Source of the DNA: Ramlibacter sp.
GTDB lineage: Bacteria; Pseudomonadota; Gammaproteobacteria; Burkholderiales; Burkholderiaceae_C
Assembly: GCA_019449555.1 (NCBI GenBank)
Contig: JAGRPN010000280.1
Coordinates: 1-64,000, forward strand
Length of the DNA stretch: 64,000 nucleotides
Direction of reading: 5' to 3'
In this document: positions 38,887 to 48,735 of the stretch, piece by piece
Layout of the letters: the number at the start of each line of letters is the position of its first letter
Position numbering within the stretch: the first letter of the stretch is position 1
The notes under the pieces: model-generated
Seen by the model: the letters and a program-made list of their open reading frames with translations, nothing else
Told to the model about the DNA's origin: nothing
Database searches by the model: none
Program-made: the position numbers and the translations under genes

Positions 38887-39632
38887 GCCAGGAGCAAGCG
38901 AGAAGCGTCGCAGCACCGCTGATCCGGCTGCACGGCATCAGCAAGGTGTACGGCCACGGGCAGGCCGCGGTGTATGCACTGCGCGACGTGGACCTGGAAA
39001 TCGGTTCGGGTGAATTTGCCGCGATCATGGGCCCCAGCGGCTCGGGCAAGTCCACGGCGATGAACATCATCGGCTGCCTCGATACGCCTTCCAGCGGCGA
39101 ATACCTCTTTCGCGGCGTGCCGACGCAAAGCATGTCGCGCGACCAGCGCGCGCACTTGCGCCGCCGGCACCTGGGCTTCGTGTTCCAGGGCTTCAACCTG
39201 CTGCCGCGCACCAGCGCACAGGAAAACGTCGAACTGCCCCTGCTCTATCGCGGCGAGAACGCCAAGGCCCGCCACGCCGCCGCGCGGGAAGCGCTGGCTT
39301 CCGTGGGCCTGGCCGGCTGGGAGCACCACACACCGGGCGAACTGTCGGGCGGCCAGCAGCAGCGCGTCGCGATCGCGCGGGCGCTGGTCACCCAGCCCAC
39401 CGTATTGCTCGCCGACGAGCCCACCGGCAATCTCGACAGCCAGCGCGGGCGCGAAATCATGGAGTTGCTGCGCGGGCTCAACGTCGATCGCGGCATCACG
39501 ATCGTGATGGTCACGCACGAGCCCGACATGGCCGCTTACGCGCAGCGCGTGATCCGGTTCGTCGATGGGAGCATCGAGAGCGACGTGCGCAACGCGGTGA
39601 TGCCGGCGCCCCTCGCAGTGGAGGCCGCCTGA
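38883..39632 (+). CDS. MacB-like ABC ATPase
   Basis: MGPSGSGKSTAMNIIGCLDTPSSGEYLF...[16 protein letters not shown]. Confidence 0.93.
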   Translation: MSQEQARSVAAPLIRLHGISKVYGHGQAAVYALRDVDLEIGSGEFAAIMGPSGSGKSTAMNIIGCLDTPSSGEYLFRGVPTQSMSRDQRAHLRRRHLGFVFQGFNLLPRTSAQENVELPLLYRGENAKARHAAAREALASVGLAGWEHHTPGELSGGQQQRVAIARALVTQPTVLLADEPTGNLDSQRGREIMELLRGLNVDRGITIVMVTHEPDMAAYAQRVIRFVDGSIESDVRNAVMPAPLAVEAA

Positions 39633-40840
39633 TGTGGTGGACCACCCTCATGCTCGCCCTGCGCGAGATCCGGCGCAACCTCCTGCGGTCGTTTCTCACC
39701 ATCCTGGGCATCGTGATCGGCGTCGGTGCGGTCATCACCATGGTCACGCTCGGCAACGGTGCGACGCAGGCCGTCTCCGACCAGATCTCCAGCCTTGGCA
39801 GCAATTTGCTCATGATCCGTCCGGGCCAGCGCCTGGGGCCGGGCGGCGGAGGGGCCGGGGCGCCCGCTTTCAAGGAAGCCGACGCGCAGGCCATCGCGGC
39901 CCAGATCGGCGGCATCAGGGCGGTCGCGCCCGCTGCCAACAGCCGCGTCACGGTAGTCTATGGCGCGCGCAACTGGGCCACGTCCATCACCGGCTCGACC
40001 AATGCCTACTTCGATACCAACAACTGGCAGATCGATGACGGGCGCATCTTCACCGACATCGAGGAGCGCGCGGGGGCGGCGGTCTGCCTCATCGGCGCCA
40101 CGGTGCGGCGCGAACTCTTCGGCTCCCAGGATCCCCTGGGCGCGCAGCTTCGGGTGAAGCAGTTCTCCTGCCAGATCATCGGCCTGCTCGCCTCCAAGGG
40201 ACAGGCGGCGATGGGGCAGGACCAGGACGACACAGTGATCCTGCCGCTGCATGCCGTGCAGCGGCGCCTTACCGGCAACCAGAACGTGAACACGCTATTG
40301 GTATCGATGAAGGACGGCGTGGACGCGGAGCAGCTCAAGAAGAACATCGGGCAACTGCTGCGCGAGCGCCGCAAGCTCAGCGAGCACGACGACGACAACT
40401 TCAACGTGCTCGATACGCGGCAGATCGCCGACACGCTCTCCGGCACGACCCGGGTGATGACAACGCTGCTGGGCGCGGTGGCCGCCGTGAGCCTGCTGGT
40501 GGGCGGTATCGGGATCATGAACATCATGCTGGTGAGCGTGACCGAGCGCACGCGCGAGATCGGCGTGCGCCTCGCGATCGGCGCCCTGGAGCGCGAGGTG
40601 CTGCTGCAGTTCCTGATCGAATCGGTGGTGCTGGCCTCCATCGGCGGGCTGATCGGCGTCGTGCTGGCGGCGGCGGCGTCGTCGATCCTCGCCGACTTCA
40701 TGCAGGTGCCGTTCCTGTTCGACCCCGGCATCAACCTGCTGTCGTTCGCGTTCTCGGCGGCGATCGGGGTGGTGTTCGGCTATTTTCCGGCGAGGCGCGC
40801 GGCGCGGCTCGACCCGATCGAGGCGCTGCGGCACGAGTAG
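39632..40840 (+). CDS. MacB-like ABC permease
   Basis: MLALREIRRNLLRSFLTILGIVIGVGAVITMVTLGNGATQAV...GIMNIMLVSVTERTREIGVRLAIGA. Confidence 0.93.
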   Translation: MWWTTLMLALREIRRNLLRSFLTILGIVIGVGAVITMVTLGNGATQAVSDQISSLGSNLLMIRPGQRLGPGGGGAGAPAFKEADAQAIAAQIGGIRAVAPAANSRVTVVYGARNWATSITGSTNAYFDTNNWQIDDGRIFTDIEERAGAAVCLIGATVRRELFGSQDPLGAQLRVKQFSCQIIGLLASKGQAAMGQDQDDTVILPLHAVQRRLTGNQNVNTLLVSMKDGVDAEQLKKNIGQLLRERRKLSEHDDDNFNVLDTRQIADTLSGTTRVMTTLLGAVAAVSLLVGGIGIMNIMLVSVTERTREIGVRLAIGALEREVLLQFLIESVVLASIGGLIGVVLAAAASSILADFMQVPFLFDPGINLLSFAFSAAIGVVFGYFPARRAARLDPIEALRHE

Positions 40841-40849
40841 AAATCCGAT

Positions 40850-42976
40850 TCAGGCGTTCTTCGCGGCGGTCGCTTGACGCACCCGCGCCGGCGTCATCGG
40901 CAACCTGAACATGCGCACGCCGGCCGCGTCCGCCACGGCGTTGGCGATCACCGCGCCCGTGGTCGTGATCGATGGTTCTCCGCCGCCCTGCGGCGCCAAT
41001 TCGTCATTTTTCACCAGCACAGCCTCGATCCGCGGCGCGTCGCTGAAGCGCGCGATGCCATAGGTGCCGAAGCCGCGGTCGAGAATCTCGCCGCCGCGAA
41101 AGCGCAGCTCCTCGCGCAAGGCATACCCCAGGCCCATCATCAGTCCGCCTTCGATCTGCATCTTCGCCCCGATGGGATTCACGACGATGCCCATGTCCTG
41201 GGCGCAGACCATCCGCACCACCCTGATCTTGCCGGTGGCCGCATCCACCCACACTTCGGCCATGGTGGCGACGCAGGTGCCGGCATCGATGCTGCATGCC
41301 ACGCCATACCCCCGCCCGGGGGAGCGGACGACTGCCTTCCAGCCGAACGCGTCGGCGGCTGCTTGCAAGACTTTGCGCACCCTCGGGTTGGAGAGGTGGC
41401 GCAGGCGAAACTCCACCGGATCCGCGCCGGTTGCGCGGGCCATGATGTCCACTTGCGATTCGATCGCGAAGACGTTCATGTTCGCGCCCGGCGCGCGCCA
41501 CGGCCCCACCGCAAAGGGATGGAGACTGGCGCCTGCGGCCTCGCCCAGTGAACTCCGCCCCGCCACCCGGGTGCGGATGTTCGGCGCGTCGTAGAACGCC
41601 ACTGCCCCGCGCTCGCCGGACGCGTGAACGGCGCAATCCCAGAAGGAGATCCTTCCGTTGGCGTCGAGGCCCGAGGAGATCTTCACCACGGCCGCGGGAT
41701 CGAAGGTGTCGTAGAAGATTTCCTCCTCGCGTGTCCAGGCCACCTGCACCGGCTTGCCGGTGAGCTGCGCCAGGCGCGCTGCTTCCACCGCCTGCGCGCT
41801 CGCGCTCTTGCCGCCGAACCCTCCGCCGACGAATGGCGTGATCACCCGCACGTCCTGCGGCTTGAGCTTGAGGCGCTGCGCGATCAGGTCGCGAGTGGGA
41901 AATGGCGTCTGCGTCGAAGCCCAGACGGTCAGCTTGCCCTCCCGCACTGCGGCCAGCGCGGTATGCGTCTCGATCGGCGCGTGGGCAACATAGCCTTTCC
42001 GATACGTGAATTCGAATATGTTGGCAGCGCCGGCTCTTGCGGCCATGACGTCGCCGCGCTCGCCGATGATCCTCTGGTCGGCGCCGCGGAAACCGGCGAT
42101 GTGGTCGAAGATGCTTTCGGTGTCCGGACCGCCCTGGGGCAACCGCCATTGCGCCTTCACGCGCGCGAGACCGAGCGCCGCACTGTCCGGGTCCGCATGC
42201 AGCACGGCCACGAAGTCGCCGTCCTTCACGACCAGCGCGCCGGGGACGCTTTCGGCCGCGGCCGCATCGACGCTTTCCAGCTTCGAGCCATGCATCGGCG
42301 GCCGCAGAATCTGCGCGTAGAGCATGCCGGGAATCCGGATGTCCCCCGCGTATTGCGCGGCGCCCGTGACTTTGGCAACGCCATCGAGCCGCAGCGGGGA
42401 ACTGCCCATCACGTTGAATTCGGAGGCCGCGCGCAGCACGGCCTTGCGGTCCACCACCTGCGCGATCCGGGCGCCCCTGGAAAGCTCGCCGTAGCTCACC
42501 TTCCGGCTGGGCTCGCCGGTCACCGATACGACGCCCTTGTTTGCCACCAACTTCTCTTGCGGCACACCGAGCCTTGCGGCGGCCAGCGACAGCAATGTCA
42601 GCCGCGCCTGGGCCCCCGCCGCGCGTAGTGCCGGCCCGAACATGCGCGTCGTGAGCGAGCCGAACGTGCCCATGTCCCACGGGCACCGGTCGGTGTCGCC
42701 CAGCACCATGTCCACCGACGCGAGTTCGACACCCAGTTCCTCGGCCAGCATCTGCGCCTGCGAGGTCCACACGCCCTGCCCCATTTCGATCTTGCCGGAG
42801 AAAACGGTGACGCGTCCGTTTTCGCCGATCACGAGGTATGCGTTGAAGTCGTCCGGATACTGCCGGCGCGCCTCCTGGGCGACCGCCATGACCGGATCGA
42901 GTCCGACCATCATCACGATGCCGCCGCCAAGCAGCTCGAAGAACTCGCGCCGGCTGAGTGCGCAGGCGCGGTTCAT
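40850..42976 (-). CDS. Molybdopterin-binding aldehyde/xanthine oxidoreductase large subunit (IorB-like)
   Basis: Tat-like SRREFFELLGGG; GKIEMGQGVWTSQAQMLAEELGV; GGGFGGKSASAQAVEAA; GGGEPSITTTGAVIANAV. Confidence 0.92.
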   Translation of the reverse strand: MNRACALSRREFFELLGGGIVMMVGLDPVMAVAQEARRQYPDDFNAYLVIGENGRVTVFSGKIEMGQGVWTSQAQMLAEELGVELASVDMVLGDTDRCPWDMGTFGSLTTRMFGPALRAAGAQARLTLLSLAAARLGVPQEKLVANKGVVSVTGEPSRKVSYGELSRGARIAQVVDRKAVLRAASEFNVMGSSPLRLDGVAKVTGAAQYAGDIRIPGMLYAQILRPPMHGSKLESVDAAAAESVPGALVVKDGDFVAVLHADPDSAALGLARVKAQWRLPQGGPDTESIFDHIAGFRGADQRIIGERGDVMAARAGAANIFEFTYRKGYVAHAPIETHTALAAVREGKLTVWASTQTPFPTRDLIAQRLKLKPQDVRVITPFVGGGFGGKSASAQAVEAARLAQLTGKPVQVAWTREEEIFYDTFDPAAVVKISSGLDANGRISFWDCAVHASGERGAVAFYDAPNIRTRVAGRSSLGEAAGASLHPFAVGPWRAPGANMNVFAIESQVDIMARATGADPVEFRLRHLSNPRVRKVLQAAADAFGWKAVVRSPGRGYGVACSIDAGTCVATMAEVWVDAATGKIRVVRMVCAQDMGIVVNPIGAKMQIEGGLMMGLGYALREELRFRGGEILDRGFGTYGIARFSDAPRIEAVLVKNDELAPQGGGEPSITTTGAVIANAVADAAGVRMFRLPMTPARVRQATAAKNA

Positions 42977-43446
42977 GACCGGCCTCCCATTTGCCGGCCC
43001 GCGGCTTCGATGGCGTCGACGATGCGCTCGTAAGCACCGCAGCGGCACAGGTTGCGGTCCATGTGCGCAATGACCTGCTCGCGAGACGGCCTGGGGTTCG
43101 CCTGCAGGAGTGCGACAGCCGACAGCAGCATGCCCGGCGTGCAATAGCCGCACTGCACGGCGCCATGATCGATGAACGCCTGCTGGAGCGGATGCAATGT
43201 ATTCCCGCGAGCGAGCCCCTCGACGGTGACGACCTGCTTGCCCGCGACTTGCCCCAGCGGTGTCACGCATGAACGCACGGCCCTGCCGTCGACGAGCACG
43301 GTGCAGGCGCCGCACAGGCCCTCGCCGCAGCCGTACTTCGTGCCGGTCAGAGCGAATTCGGTACGCAGCGCCCTGAGCAGCGTGCTGCCCTCGTCGAGGT
43401 CCAGCCGGACCGGCCGGCCGTTGAGGCTGAATCGGATCGGGTTCAT
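42973..43446 (-). CDS. 2Fe-2S subunit of aldehyde/xanthine oxidoreductase (IorA-like)
   Basis: TGTKYGCGEGLCGACTVLVDGRAVRSC...QCGYCTPGMLLSAVALL...NLCRCGAYERI. Confidence 0.95.
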   Translation of the reverse strand: MNPIRFSLNGRPVRLDLDEGSTLLRALRTEFALTGTKYGCGEGLCGACTVLVDGRAVRSCVTPLGQVAGKQVVTVEGLARGNTLHPLQQAFIDHGAVQCGYCTPGMLLSAVALLQANPRPSREQVIAHMDRNLCRCGAYERIVDAIEAAGRQMGGRS

Positions 43447-43499
43447 CTGCGCGCCCCATTAGCGCCACTCATGGTGCCGCTGAACCGAGTGGCACTGCC

Positions 43500-43513
43500 T
43501 TGACTCACATCAA
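43500..43513. promoter_or_regulatory. FNR/Anr-like box TTGACTCACATCAA
   Basis: TTGAC-N4-ATCAA between divergent iorAB-like and ald genes (~60/52 bp from starts). Confidence 0.6.
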
Positions 43514-43558
43514 CGTACAGAGCATCGTCAAAATGCTTTGCAGCTGCGGAGGTGTTCC

Positions 43559-44674
43559 ATGCTCATCGGTGTCCCCAAGGAGATCAAGAACAACGAATAC
43601 CGCGCCGGCCTCACGCCCTCGGGCGTGCGCGAGCTGACGGCGCACGGTCATCGCGTGCTCATCGAAACCGGCCTGGGCCGCGCAATCGGCCTCGACGACG
43701 AGCAATACGTCGCCGCGGGCGCGCAGGTCGCGGCGACGCCGGCCGAAATCTTCAAACAGGCCGAGTTGCTCATCAAGGTGAAAGAGCCGCAATCGCAGGA
43801 ATGCCGGATGCTGCGGCCGGGCCAGGTGCTTTTCACCTATCTGCACCTCGCGCCCGATCCCATCCAGACCAAGGCGCTGGTTGAATCGGGTGCGGTGTGC
43901 ATCGCGTATGAAACCGTTACCGCCGAGAGCGGCGGCCTGCCGTTGCTCACGCCGATGAGCGAGGTGGCGGGCCGCATGTCGATCCAGGCGGGAGCCACCA
44001 ACCTGGAGATGTCCAACGGCGGCATGGGCATGCTGCTGGGCGGAGTTCCCGGCGTCGCGCCGGCCCATGTGGTCATCATCGGCGCAGGCGTGGTGGGTAC
44101 CAATGCGTTGCAGATGGCCGTGGGCGCGGGCGCGCGTGTCACCCTGCTCGACAAGAGCCTCGACCGGCTGCGGCACCTCGACCTCGTCTATGGCAACCGC
44201 ATTTCCACCCAGCATTCGAGCGGACACGCGATCGAGCGGGCCGTGCTGTCGGCCGACCTGGTGATCGGGGCCGTGCTGATTCCGGGTGCGGCGGCGCCCA
44301 AGTTGGTGACGCGGGCGATGGTGAGCCGGATGAAGCGCGGCTCGGTGCTGGTGGATGTGGCGATCGACCAGGGCGGGTGCTTCGAGACTTCCCGGCCGAC
44401 CACCCACGCCGACCCGACGTTCGTGGTGGACGGGGTCGTGCACTACTGCGTGGCGAACATGCCGGGCGCCGTTGCGCGCACATCGACCTTTGCGCTGAAC
44501 AACGCCACCCTGCCGTTCGCGATCGCCTTGGCGGACAAGGGATGGAAGAAGGCGTTGGCGGACGACGTGCACCTGCGCCGCGGGCTCAACGTGTGCCAGG
44601 GCGAGGTCACGTACCAAGCCGTCGCACGCGCCCTCGGCTACAAGTGGCGCGATCCCCAGACGCTCACCGGCTGA
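43559..44674 (+). CDS. ald: Alanine dehydrogenase
   Basis: MLIGVPKEIKNNEYRAGLTPSGVRELTAHGHRVLIETGLG...VVIIGAGVVGTNALQMAVGAGARVT...DVAIDQGGCFETSRPTTH. Confidence 0.96.
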   Translation: MLIGVPKEIKNNEYRAGLTPSGVRELTAHGHRVLIETGLGRAIGLDDEQYVAAGAQVAATPAEIFKQAELLIKVKEPQSQECRMLRPGQVLFTYLHLAPDPIQTKALVESGAVCIAYETVTAESGGLPLLTPMSEVAGRMSIQAGATNLEMSNGGMGMLLGGVPGVAPAHVVIIGAGVVGTNALQMAVGAGARVTLLDKSLDRLRHLDLVYGNRISTQHSSGHAIERAVLSADLVIGAVLIPGAAAPKLVTRAMVSRMKRGSVLVDVAIDQGGCFETSRPTTHADPTFVVDGVVHYCVANMPGAVARTSTFALNNATLPFAIALADKGWKKALADDVHLRRGLNVCQGEVTYQAVARALGYKWRDPQTLTG

Positions 44675-44678
44675 TCGT

Positions 44679-45767
44679 TCAGCGCACGCGGTGCACCGCA
44701 ACCCCGAGCGCAGAGCAACCCAGCAAGGCCATCATCGCGTACTCCAGCGGATGGTCGAAGAATCCGCTACCGCCCTTGAGGAACAAATCGCGGATCACCA
44801 CCAGGTAATAGCGCAGTGGATCGGCCCAGCTGAGCCACTGCAGCACCTCCGGCATGTTGCGGATGGGAAAGGCGAACCCCGACAGCACGATCATCGGCAT
44901 CAGGAAGAATGCCGCCGACATCATCGCCTGCTGCTGCGTGCCGGCGTAGGTGGAGGCCAGCAGGCCGAGTCCCTGCGTCCCCAGCAACAGCACGAGCGTG
45001 GCACCCACCACGCCGGCGAGCTGTCCCCGCAACGGAACGCCGAACCAGCCCACCGCCACGGCGGCGATCAGCAGCGCATCGAAGATCCCGACGCACGCCA
45101 CCGGCAGCATCTTGCAGAGAAGGAATTCGAGCCGTCCCATCGGTGTGACCAGCAGGCGCTCCAGCGTGCCGAATTCGCGCTCCCGCACGACGACCATCGC
45201 GCTCAGCATCATGGTGGAGACGAAGATCACGTTGGCCATGATGCCGGGCACGAAGAACCACCGGTCTTCCAGGTTGGGATTGAACCAGGCGCGCTCCTCC
45301 ACCACGATCGGCGGCACCTGGCCGGCCCGCACCAACGAGGCCTGGGCGACCAGTCGGCTCAGTTCGCCGGCGATCAACTGCGCGCTGTTGGGGTCGGAAC
45401 CGTCGGCGAGCAGCTGGACTTGCCTGCGCCGCGTGAGATCCGCCGGTATTTGCAGGATCACCCGGGCATCGTTGCGGTCCATCGCGGCACTGGCACTGCT
45501 CATGTCGGGCACGACGTCGAGCGTGTAATGCCCGGTGGCGCGGATCGCCGCGATCAACTCGCGGCTGGCCTGCGTCGTGTCGTGATTGACCACCGCGATA
45601 TCGGCGTGCCGTACGTCGAACGTCGCCGCATAGCCGAACAGCAGCAGCTCGATCAGCGGCGGCGCGACCAGCACGAAGCGCATGCGCGGGTCGCGCAGCA
45701 GCTGCAGGAACTCCTTGGTCAGCAGCGCACGCACCCGACGCACCGAACGCACCAGCCAGCCCGTCAT
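44679..45767 (-). CDS. ABC-2 type permease (YhhJ/YbhR-like)
   Basis: TKEFLQLLRDPRMRFVLVAPPLIELLLFGYAATFDV...REREFGTLERLLVTPMGRLEFLLCKMLP. Confidence 0.9.
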   Translation of the reverse strand: MTGWLVRSVRRVRALLTKEFLQLLRDPRMRFVLVAPPLIELLLFGYAATFDVRHADIAVVNHDTTQASRELIAAIRATGHYTLDVVPDMSSASAAMDRNDARVILQIPADLTRRRQVQLLADGSDPNSAQLIAGELSRLVAQASLVRAGQVPPIVVEERAWFNPNLEDRWFFVPGIMANVIFVSTMMLSAMVVVREREFGTLERLLVTPMGRLEFLLCKMLPVACVGIFDALLIAAVAVGWFGVPLRGQLAGVVGATLVLLLGTQGLGLLASTYAGTQQQAMMSAAFFLMPMIVLSGFAFPIRNMPEVLQWLSWADPLRYYLVVIRDLFLKGGSGFFDHPLEYAMMALLGCSALGVAVHRVR

Positions 45768-46870
45768 GATTGGAGCCCCAGGACGCGCGCGCGGCGCATC
45801 ATCAGGCCACCCAGCACCGCCAGTTCGGCCAGCAGCGCCCCGACGTTGATCCACAGCACCCCCACCGTGGTGCCCTTGAGGAAAATGGCCTTGCTCAGCG
45901 TCACGAAGTAGCGGGCCGGCACGATGGCGGTCACGACCTGCACCGCCTCGGGCATGTTGGCGATGGCGTAGATCACGCCGGACAGCAGGAAAGCCGGCAG
46001 GAACGTGGTCACCTGCACGAGTTGCGCGGCCAGGATCTGGTTGCCGGCCAGCAGCGAGATCAACGCCCCCTGCGCCATCACGACCAGCAGGAACAGGGCC
46101 GAAACTCCCGCCAGTTCGATCACCGATCCGCGCAGCGGGACGTCGAAGATCATGAGCGCGGCGGCAGCGCAACCCATCACATCGATCAGGCCCACCGCGA
46201 AATACGGCAGCAGCTTGCCCAGCAGGAACTCGCCGCGCGTCAGCGGCGTGGTGCGCAGCAGCACGATATTGCCCGACTCGATTTCACGCGCGATCGTGAG
46301 TGCCGTCATCAGCGTGCCGACCACCCCCATCACCATCACGATGACGCCCGGAACGATGGCATACCGGCTCTCGTTGGTCTCGTTGAACCAGGTGCGCATC
46401 TCGACCGTCACCATGGCCTCGGGGCGGTGCAGTTCGAGCGCCCGGTCATTCACCATCTGGAGCACTTCGTTGCGGACCAGGCGGGCGGTATTGGAGTCCA
46501 CGCCATCGAGGATCAGCTGCACGCGGCCCTGGCCTGCGCGAAGGTCGCGCGCGTACTCGGCCGGGATCACCACCGCGGCCCACACGTCGCGGGCGCTCAC
46601 GGCGTCGCGCAGTTGCGCGCGGCTCGTGAAATACCTGACAACGTGGAATGCACTGCCGGCTTCGAAATGCGCCGCCAGATCGCGCGATTGCGCGTCCTGG
46701 GATTCCTGCAACAGACCGATGGGCGCATGCACGACGTCCAGCCGGATCGCGTAGCCGTAGATGAACAGCATCATCGCGGGTAGCAGGAACATCAGCGCCA
46801 GGCTGCGTGCGTCGCGCAGCAGGTGCCGGACCTCCTTGCGCGCCATCGCGAGCACATTGCGCGCTTTCAT
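45764..46870 (-). CDS. ABC-2 type permease
   Basis: MARKEVRHLLRDARSLALMFLLPAMMLFIYGYAIRLDV...SGNIVLLRTTPLTRGEFLLGKLLPYF. Confidence 0.9.
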   Translation of the reverse strand: MKARNVLAMARKEVRHLLRDARSLALMFLLPAMMLFIYGYAIRLDVVHAPIGLLQESQDAQSRDLAAHFEAGSAFHVVRYFTSRAQLRDAVSARDVWAAVVIPAEYARDLRAGQGRVQLILDGVDSNTARLVRNEVLQMVNDRALELHRPEAMVTVEMRTWFNETNESRYAIVPGVIVMVMGVVGTLMTALTIAREIESGNIVLLRTTPLTRGEFLLGKLLPYFAVGLIDVMGCAAAALMIFDVPLRGSVIELAGVSALFLLVVMAQGALISLLAGNQILAAQLVQVTTFLPAFLLSGVIYAIANMPEAVQVVTAIVPARYFVTLSKAIFLKGTTVGVLWINVGALLAELAVLGGLMMRRARVLGLQS

Positions 46871-47847
46871 GCCGGTGCCTCCTGCTCTTCCAGGAGCGCG
46901 ACGAAGACATCTTCCAGTTCCGGCGCAGCCTGCGTGTCGATGACCAGCGTCAATCCTTCGCGCGCAGCAGCGTCGCGCGCGGCGAGCGACCACTGAGGCA
47001 GTGCTACGCCGGGCTGCAGCCGCACGCGCAGCCGTCCCGCGCGCGGCAGCACTTCGCGCACCTGCGGCTGCCTGGCGAGCCACGCGGCGCAGCGCGCGGC
47101 GTCGCCGCTGCGCACCTCGAGCGGAGGCGAAGCCAGCGGGCGCGCCAACAACTCCTGCGGGGTGCCGCCGGCGATGACTCGCCCCCGGTCCATCAATGCG
47201 AGGCGATCGCAAAACAGCGCCTCGTCCATGTAGTGCGTCGTGACGAGCACGCCGATGCCGCTTTCGGCCAGTTCGTACACGAGTTCCCACAGGCGCTGGC
47301 GCGCCAGCGGATCGATCCCGGAGGTGGGCTCGTCAAGGAACAGCACGTCGGGCTCGTGCAACAAGGCCGCAGCCACCGCGAGCCGGCGCTGGTAGCCCAG
47401 CGGCAGGCGCGCCGCGCGCTCGTCGACGGCATCGACCAGGTCGAAACGGTGCAGCGCCCAATCGATGCGCTGCTCCGACGTTGCGGCATCCAGACCATAG
47501 AGCCCGGCCTGCAAAGCCAGGTTCTCGCGCACCGTGAGCTCGCCGTACAGCGTGAAGCGCTGCGTGACATAGCCGATGCGCGAGCGCGCCCGCCGGGCGT
47601 GCCTCACCATGTCGACGCCGGCCACGGTCACCGCGCCGCGCGTGGGCGCCAGCGTGCCGCACAGCATCCGGATCGCCGTCGTCTTGCCCGCGCCGTTTGC
47701 CCCGAGCAGGCCGAAGACCTCGCCGCGGCCCACGTCCAGGTCGAAGTCGCGCACGGCGGTGAACGCGCCGAAATCGCGGCCCAGGCCGCGGGCCTGGATC
47801 GCTGTTTCAGGCACGGCCGCGCTCCCGCTCGGCGAGGGCCAGCTCAC
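46867..47847 (-). CDS. ABC transporter ATP-binding protein
   Basis: GLLGANGAGKTTAIRMLCGTLAPTRG...LFLDEPTSGIDPLARQRLWELV. Confidence 0.9.
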   Translation of the reverse strand: MSWPSPSGSAAVPETAIQARGLGRDFGAFTAVRDFDLDVGRGEVFGLLGANGAGKTTAIRMLCGTLAPTRGAVTVAGVDMVRHARRARSRIGYVTQRFTLYGELTVRENLALQAGLYGLDAATSEQRIDWALHRFDLVDAVDERAARLPLGYQRRLAVAAALLHEPDVLFLDEPTSGIDPLARQRLWELVYELAESGIGVLVTTHYMDEALFCDRLALMDRGRVIAGGTPQELLARPLASPPLEVRSGDAARCAAWLARQPQVREVLPRAGRLRVRLQPGVALPQWSLAARDAAAREGLTLVIDTQAAPELEDVFVALLEEQEAPA

Positions 47848-48682
47848 GCAGCGCGAGGTCGTGCAGGCCGGGTGTGGCCGGCGACGCGTACAGGCCGGGC
47901 GCTTCCCGCGCGAGCCACGCCTGCAACGCGGGCAGCCGCGCGCCGGGCTTCAGCCACAGCTTGACTTGCCGCCCTACCGGGAAAGCCAGGTCCACCTGGG
48001 CCTGCCGCAGCAGCGTCGGCACGCTGTCGCGCGCATCCGGGCCGGCCAGCACGCACAGGTCCGCCCCGACGGCTGCAACGAGATCCTGTGGCCGTCCCTC
48101 GCGGATCAAGCGGCCGCCCTGCAGCGAGGCCACGCGGTCGCAGCGTTCCGCCTCCTCCATATTGGCCGTCGCATACACGATCGCCACGCCTTCGCCGCGC
48201 ACGGCCTCGAGCAGTTGCCAGAACGCGCGCCTGGACACCGGGTCGACGCCGGTGGTCGCCTCGTCCAGGAACATCGCGCGCGGCCGGCTGACCAGCGCGC
48301 AGGCCAAGGCCAGCTTCTGCATCATGCCGCCCGAGAGCTGGCCCGCGCGCCGCTCCTCGAAACCGCGCAAGCCGGCGCGGGCGATCAGGTCGCCAATCGA
48401 GGCTTCGGCTTCGCGGGCCTTGCGCCCATGCAGGGCTGCGTAGAACTGGAGGTTTTCCCGTGCCGACAAGTCGGTGTACTGGCCGAACGTCTGCGGCATG
48501 TAGGCGATGGACTCCCGCAGCCCCGGCTCCTTCACATCCCTGCCGAGGATGCGGATGTGCCCGGAGGCCGCCGGCAGTTGCCCGATCAGCAGGCGCAGCA
48601 ACGTGCTCTTGCCCGCGCCATCCGCGCCGGCCACGCCGAAGATCTCGCCGGCCTCGACCTGCAGGTCGACCCCGTCGAGCAC
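47807..48682 (-). CDS. ABC transporter ATP-binding protein; true start probably upstream (to ~48739)
   Basis: GVAGADGAGKSTLLRLLIGQLPAASG...LSGGMMQKLALACALVSRPRAMFLDEATTGVDPVSRR; in-frame VSAAGLRFGYGERLV precedes the GTG. Confidence 0.85.
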   Translation of the reverse strand: MLDGVDLQVEAGEIFGVAGADGAGKSTLLRLLIGQLPAASGHIRILGRDVKEPGLRESIAYMPQTFGQYTDLSARENLQFYAALHGRKAREAEASIGDLIARAGLRGFEERRAGQLSGGMMQKLALACALVSRPRAMFLDEATTGVDPVSRRAFWQLLEAVRGEGVAIVYATANMEEAERCDRVASLQGGRLIREGRPQDLVAAVGADLCVLAGPDARDSVPTLLRQAQVDLAFPVGRQVKLWLKPGARLPALQAWLAREAPGLYASPATPGLHDLALRELALAERERGRA

Positions 48683-48735
48683 CAGGCGCTCGCCGTAGCC
48701 AAAGCGCAGGCCGGCCGCGCTGACGGCTGGAGGGT

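Noticed and set aside
39632-39632. Split MacB (separate ATPase and permease ORFs) as a frameshift
   Set aside because: TGATG overlap with complete, well-formed domains on either side is the common two-gene arrangement, not a mutation
41004-43166. 720-aa - strand ORF overlapping the oxidoreductase genes
   Set aside because: Shifted frame of the molybdopterin subunit; composition bias only
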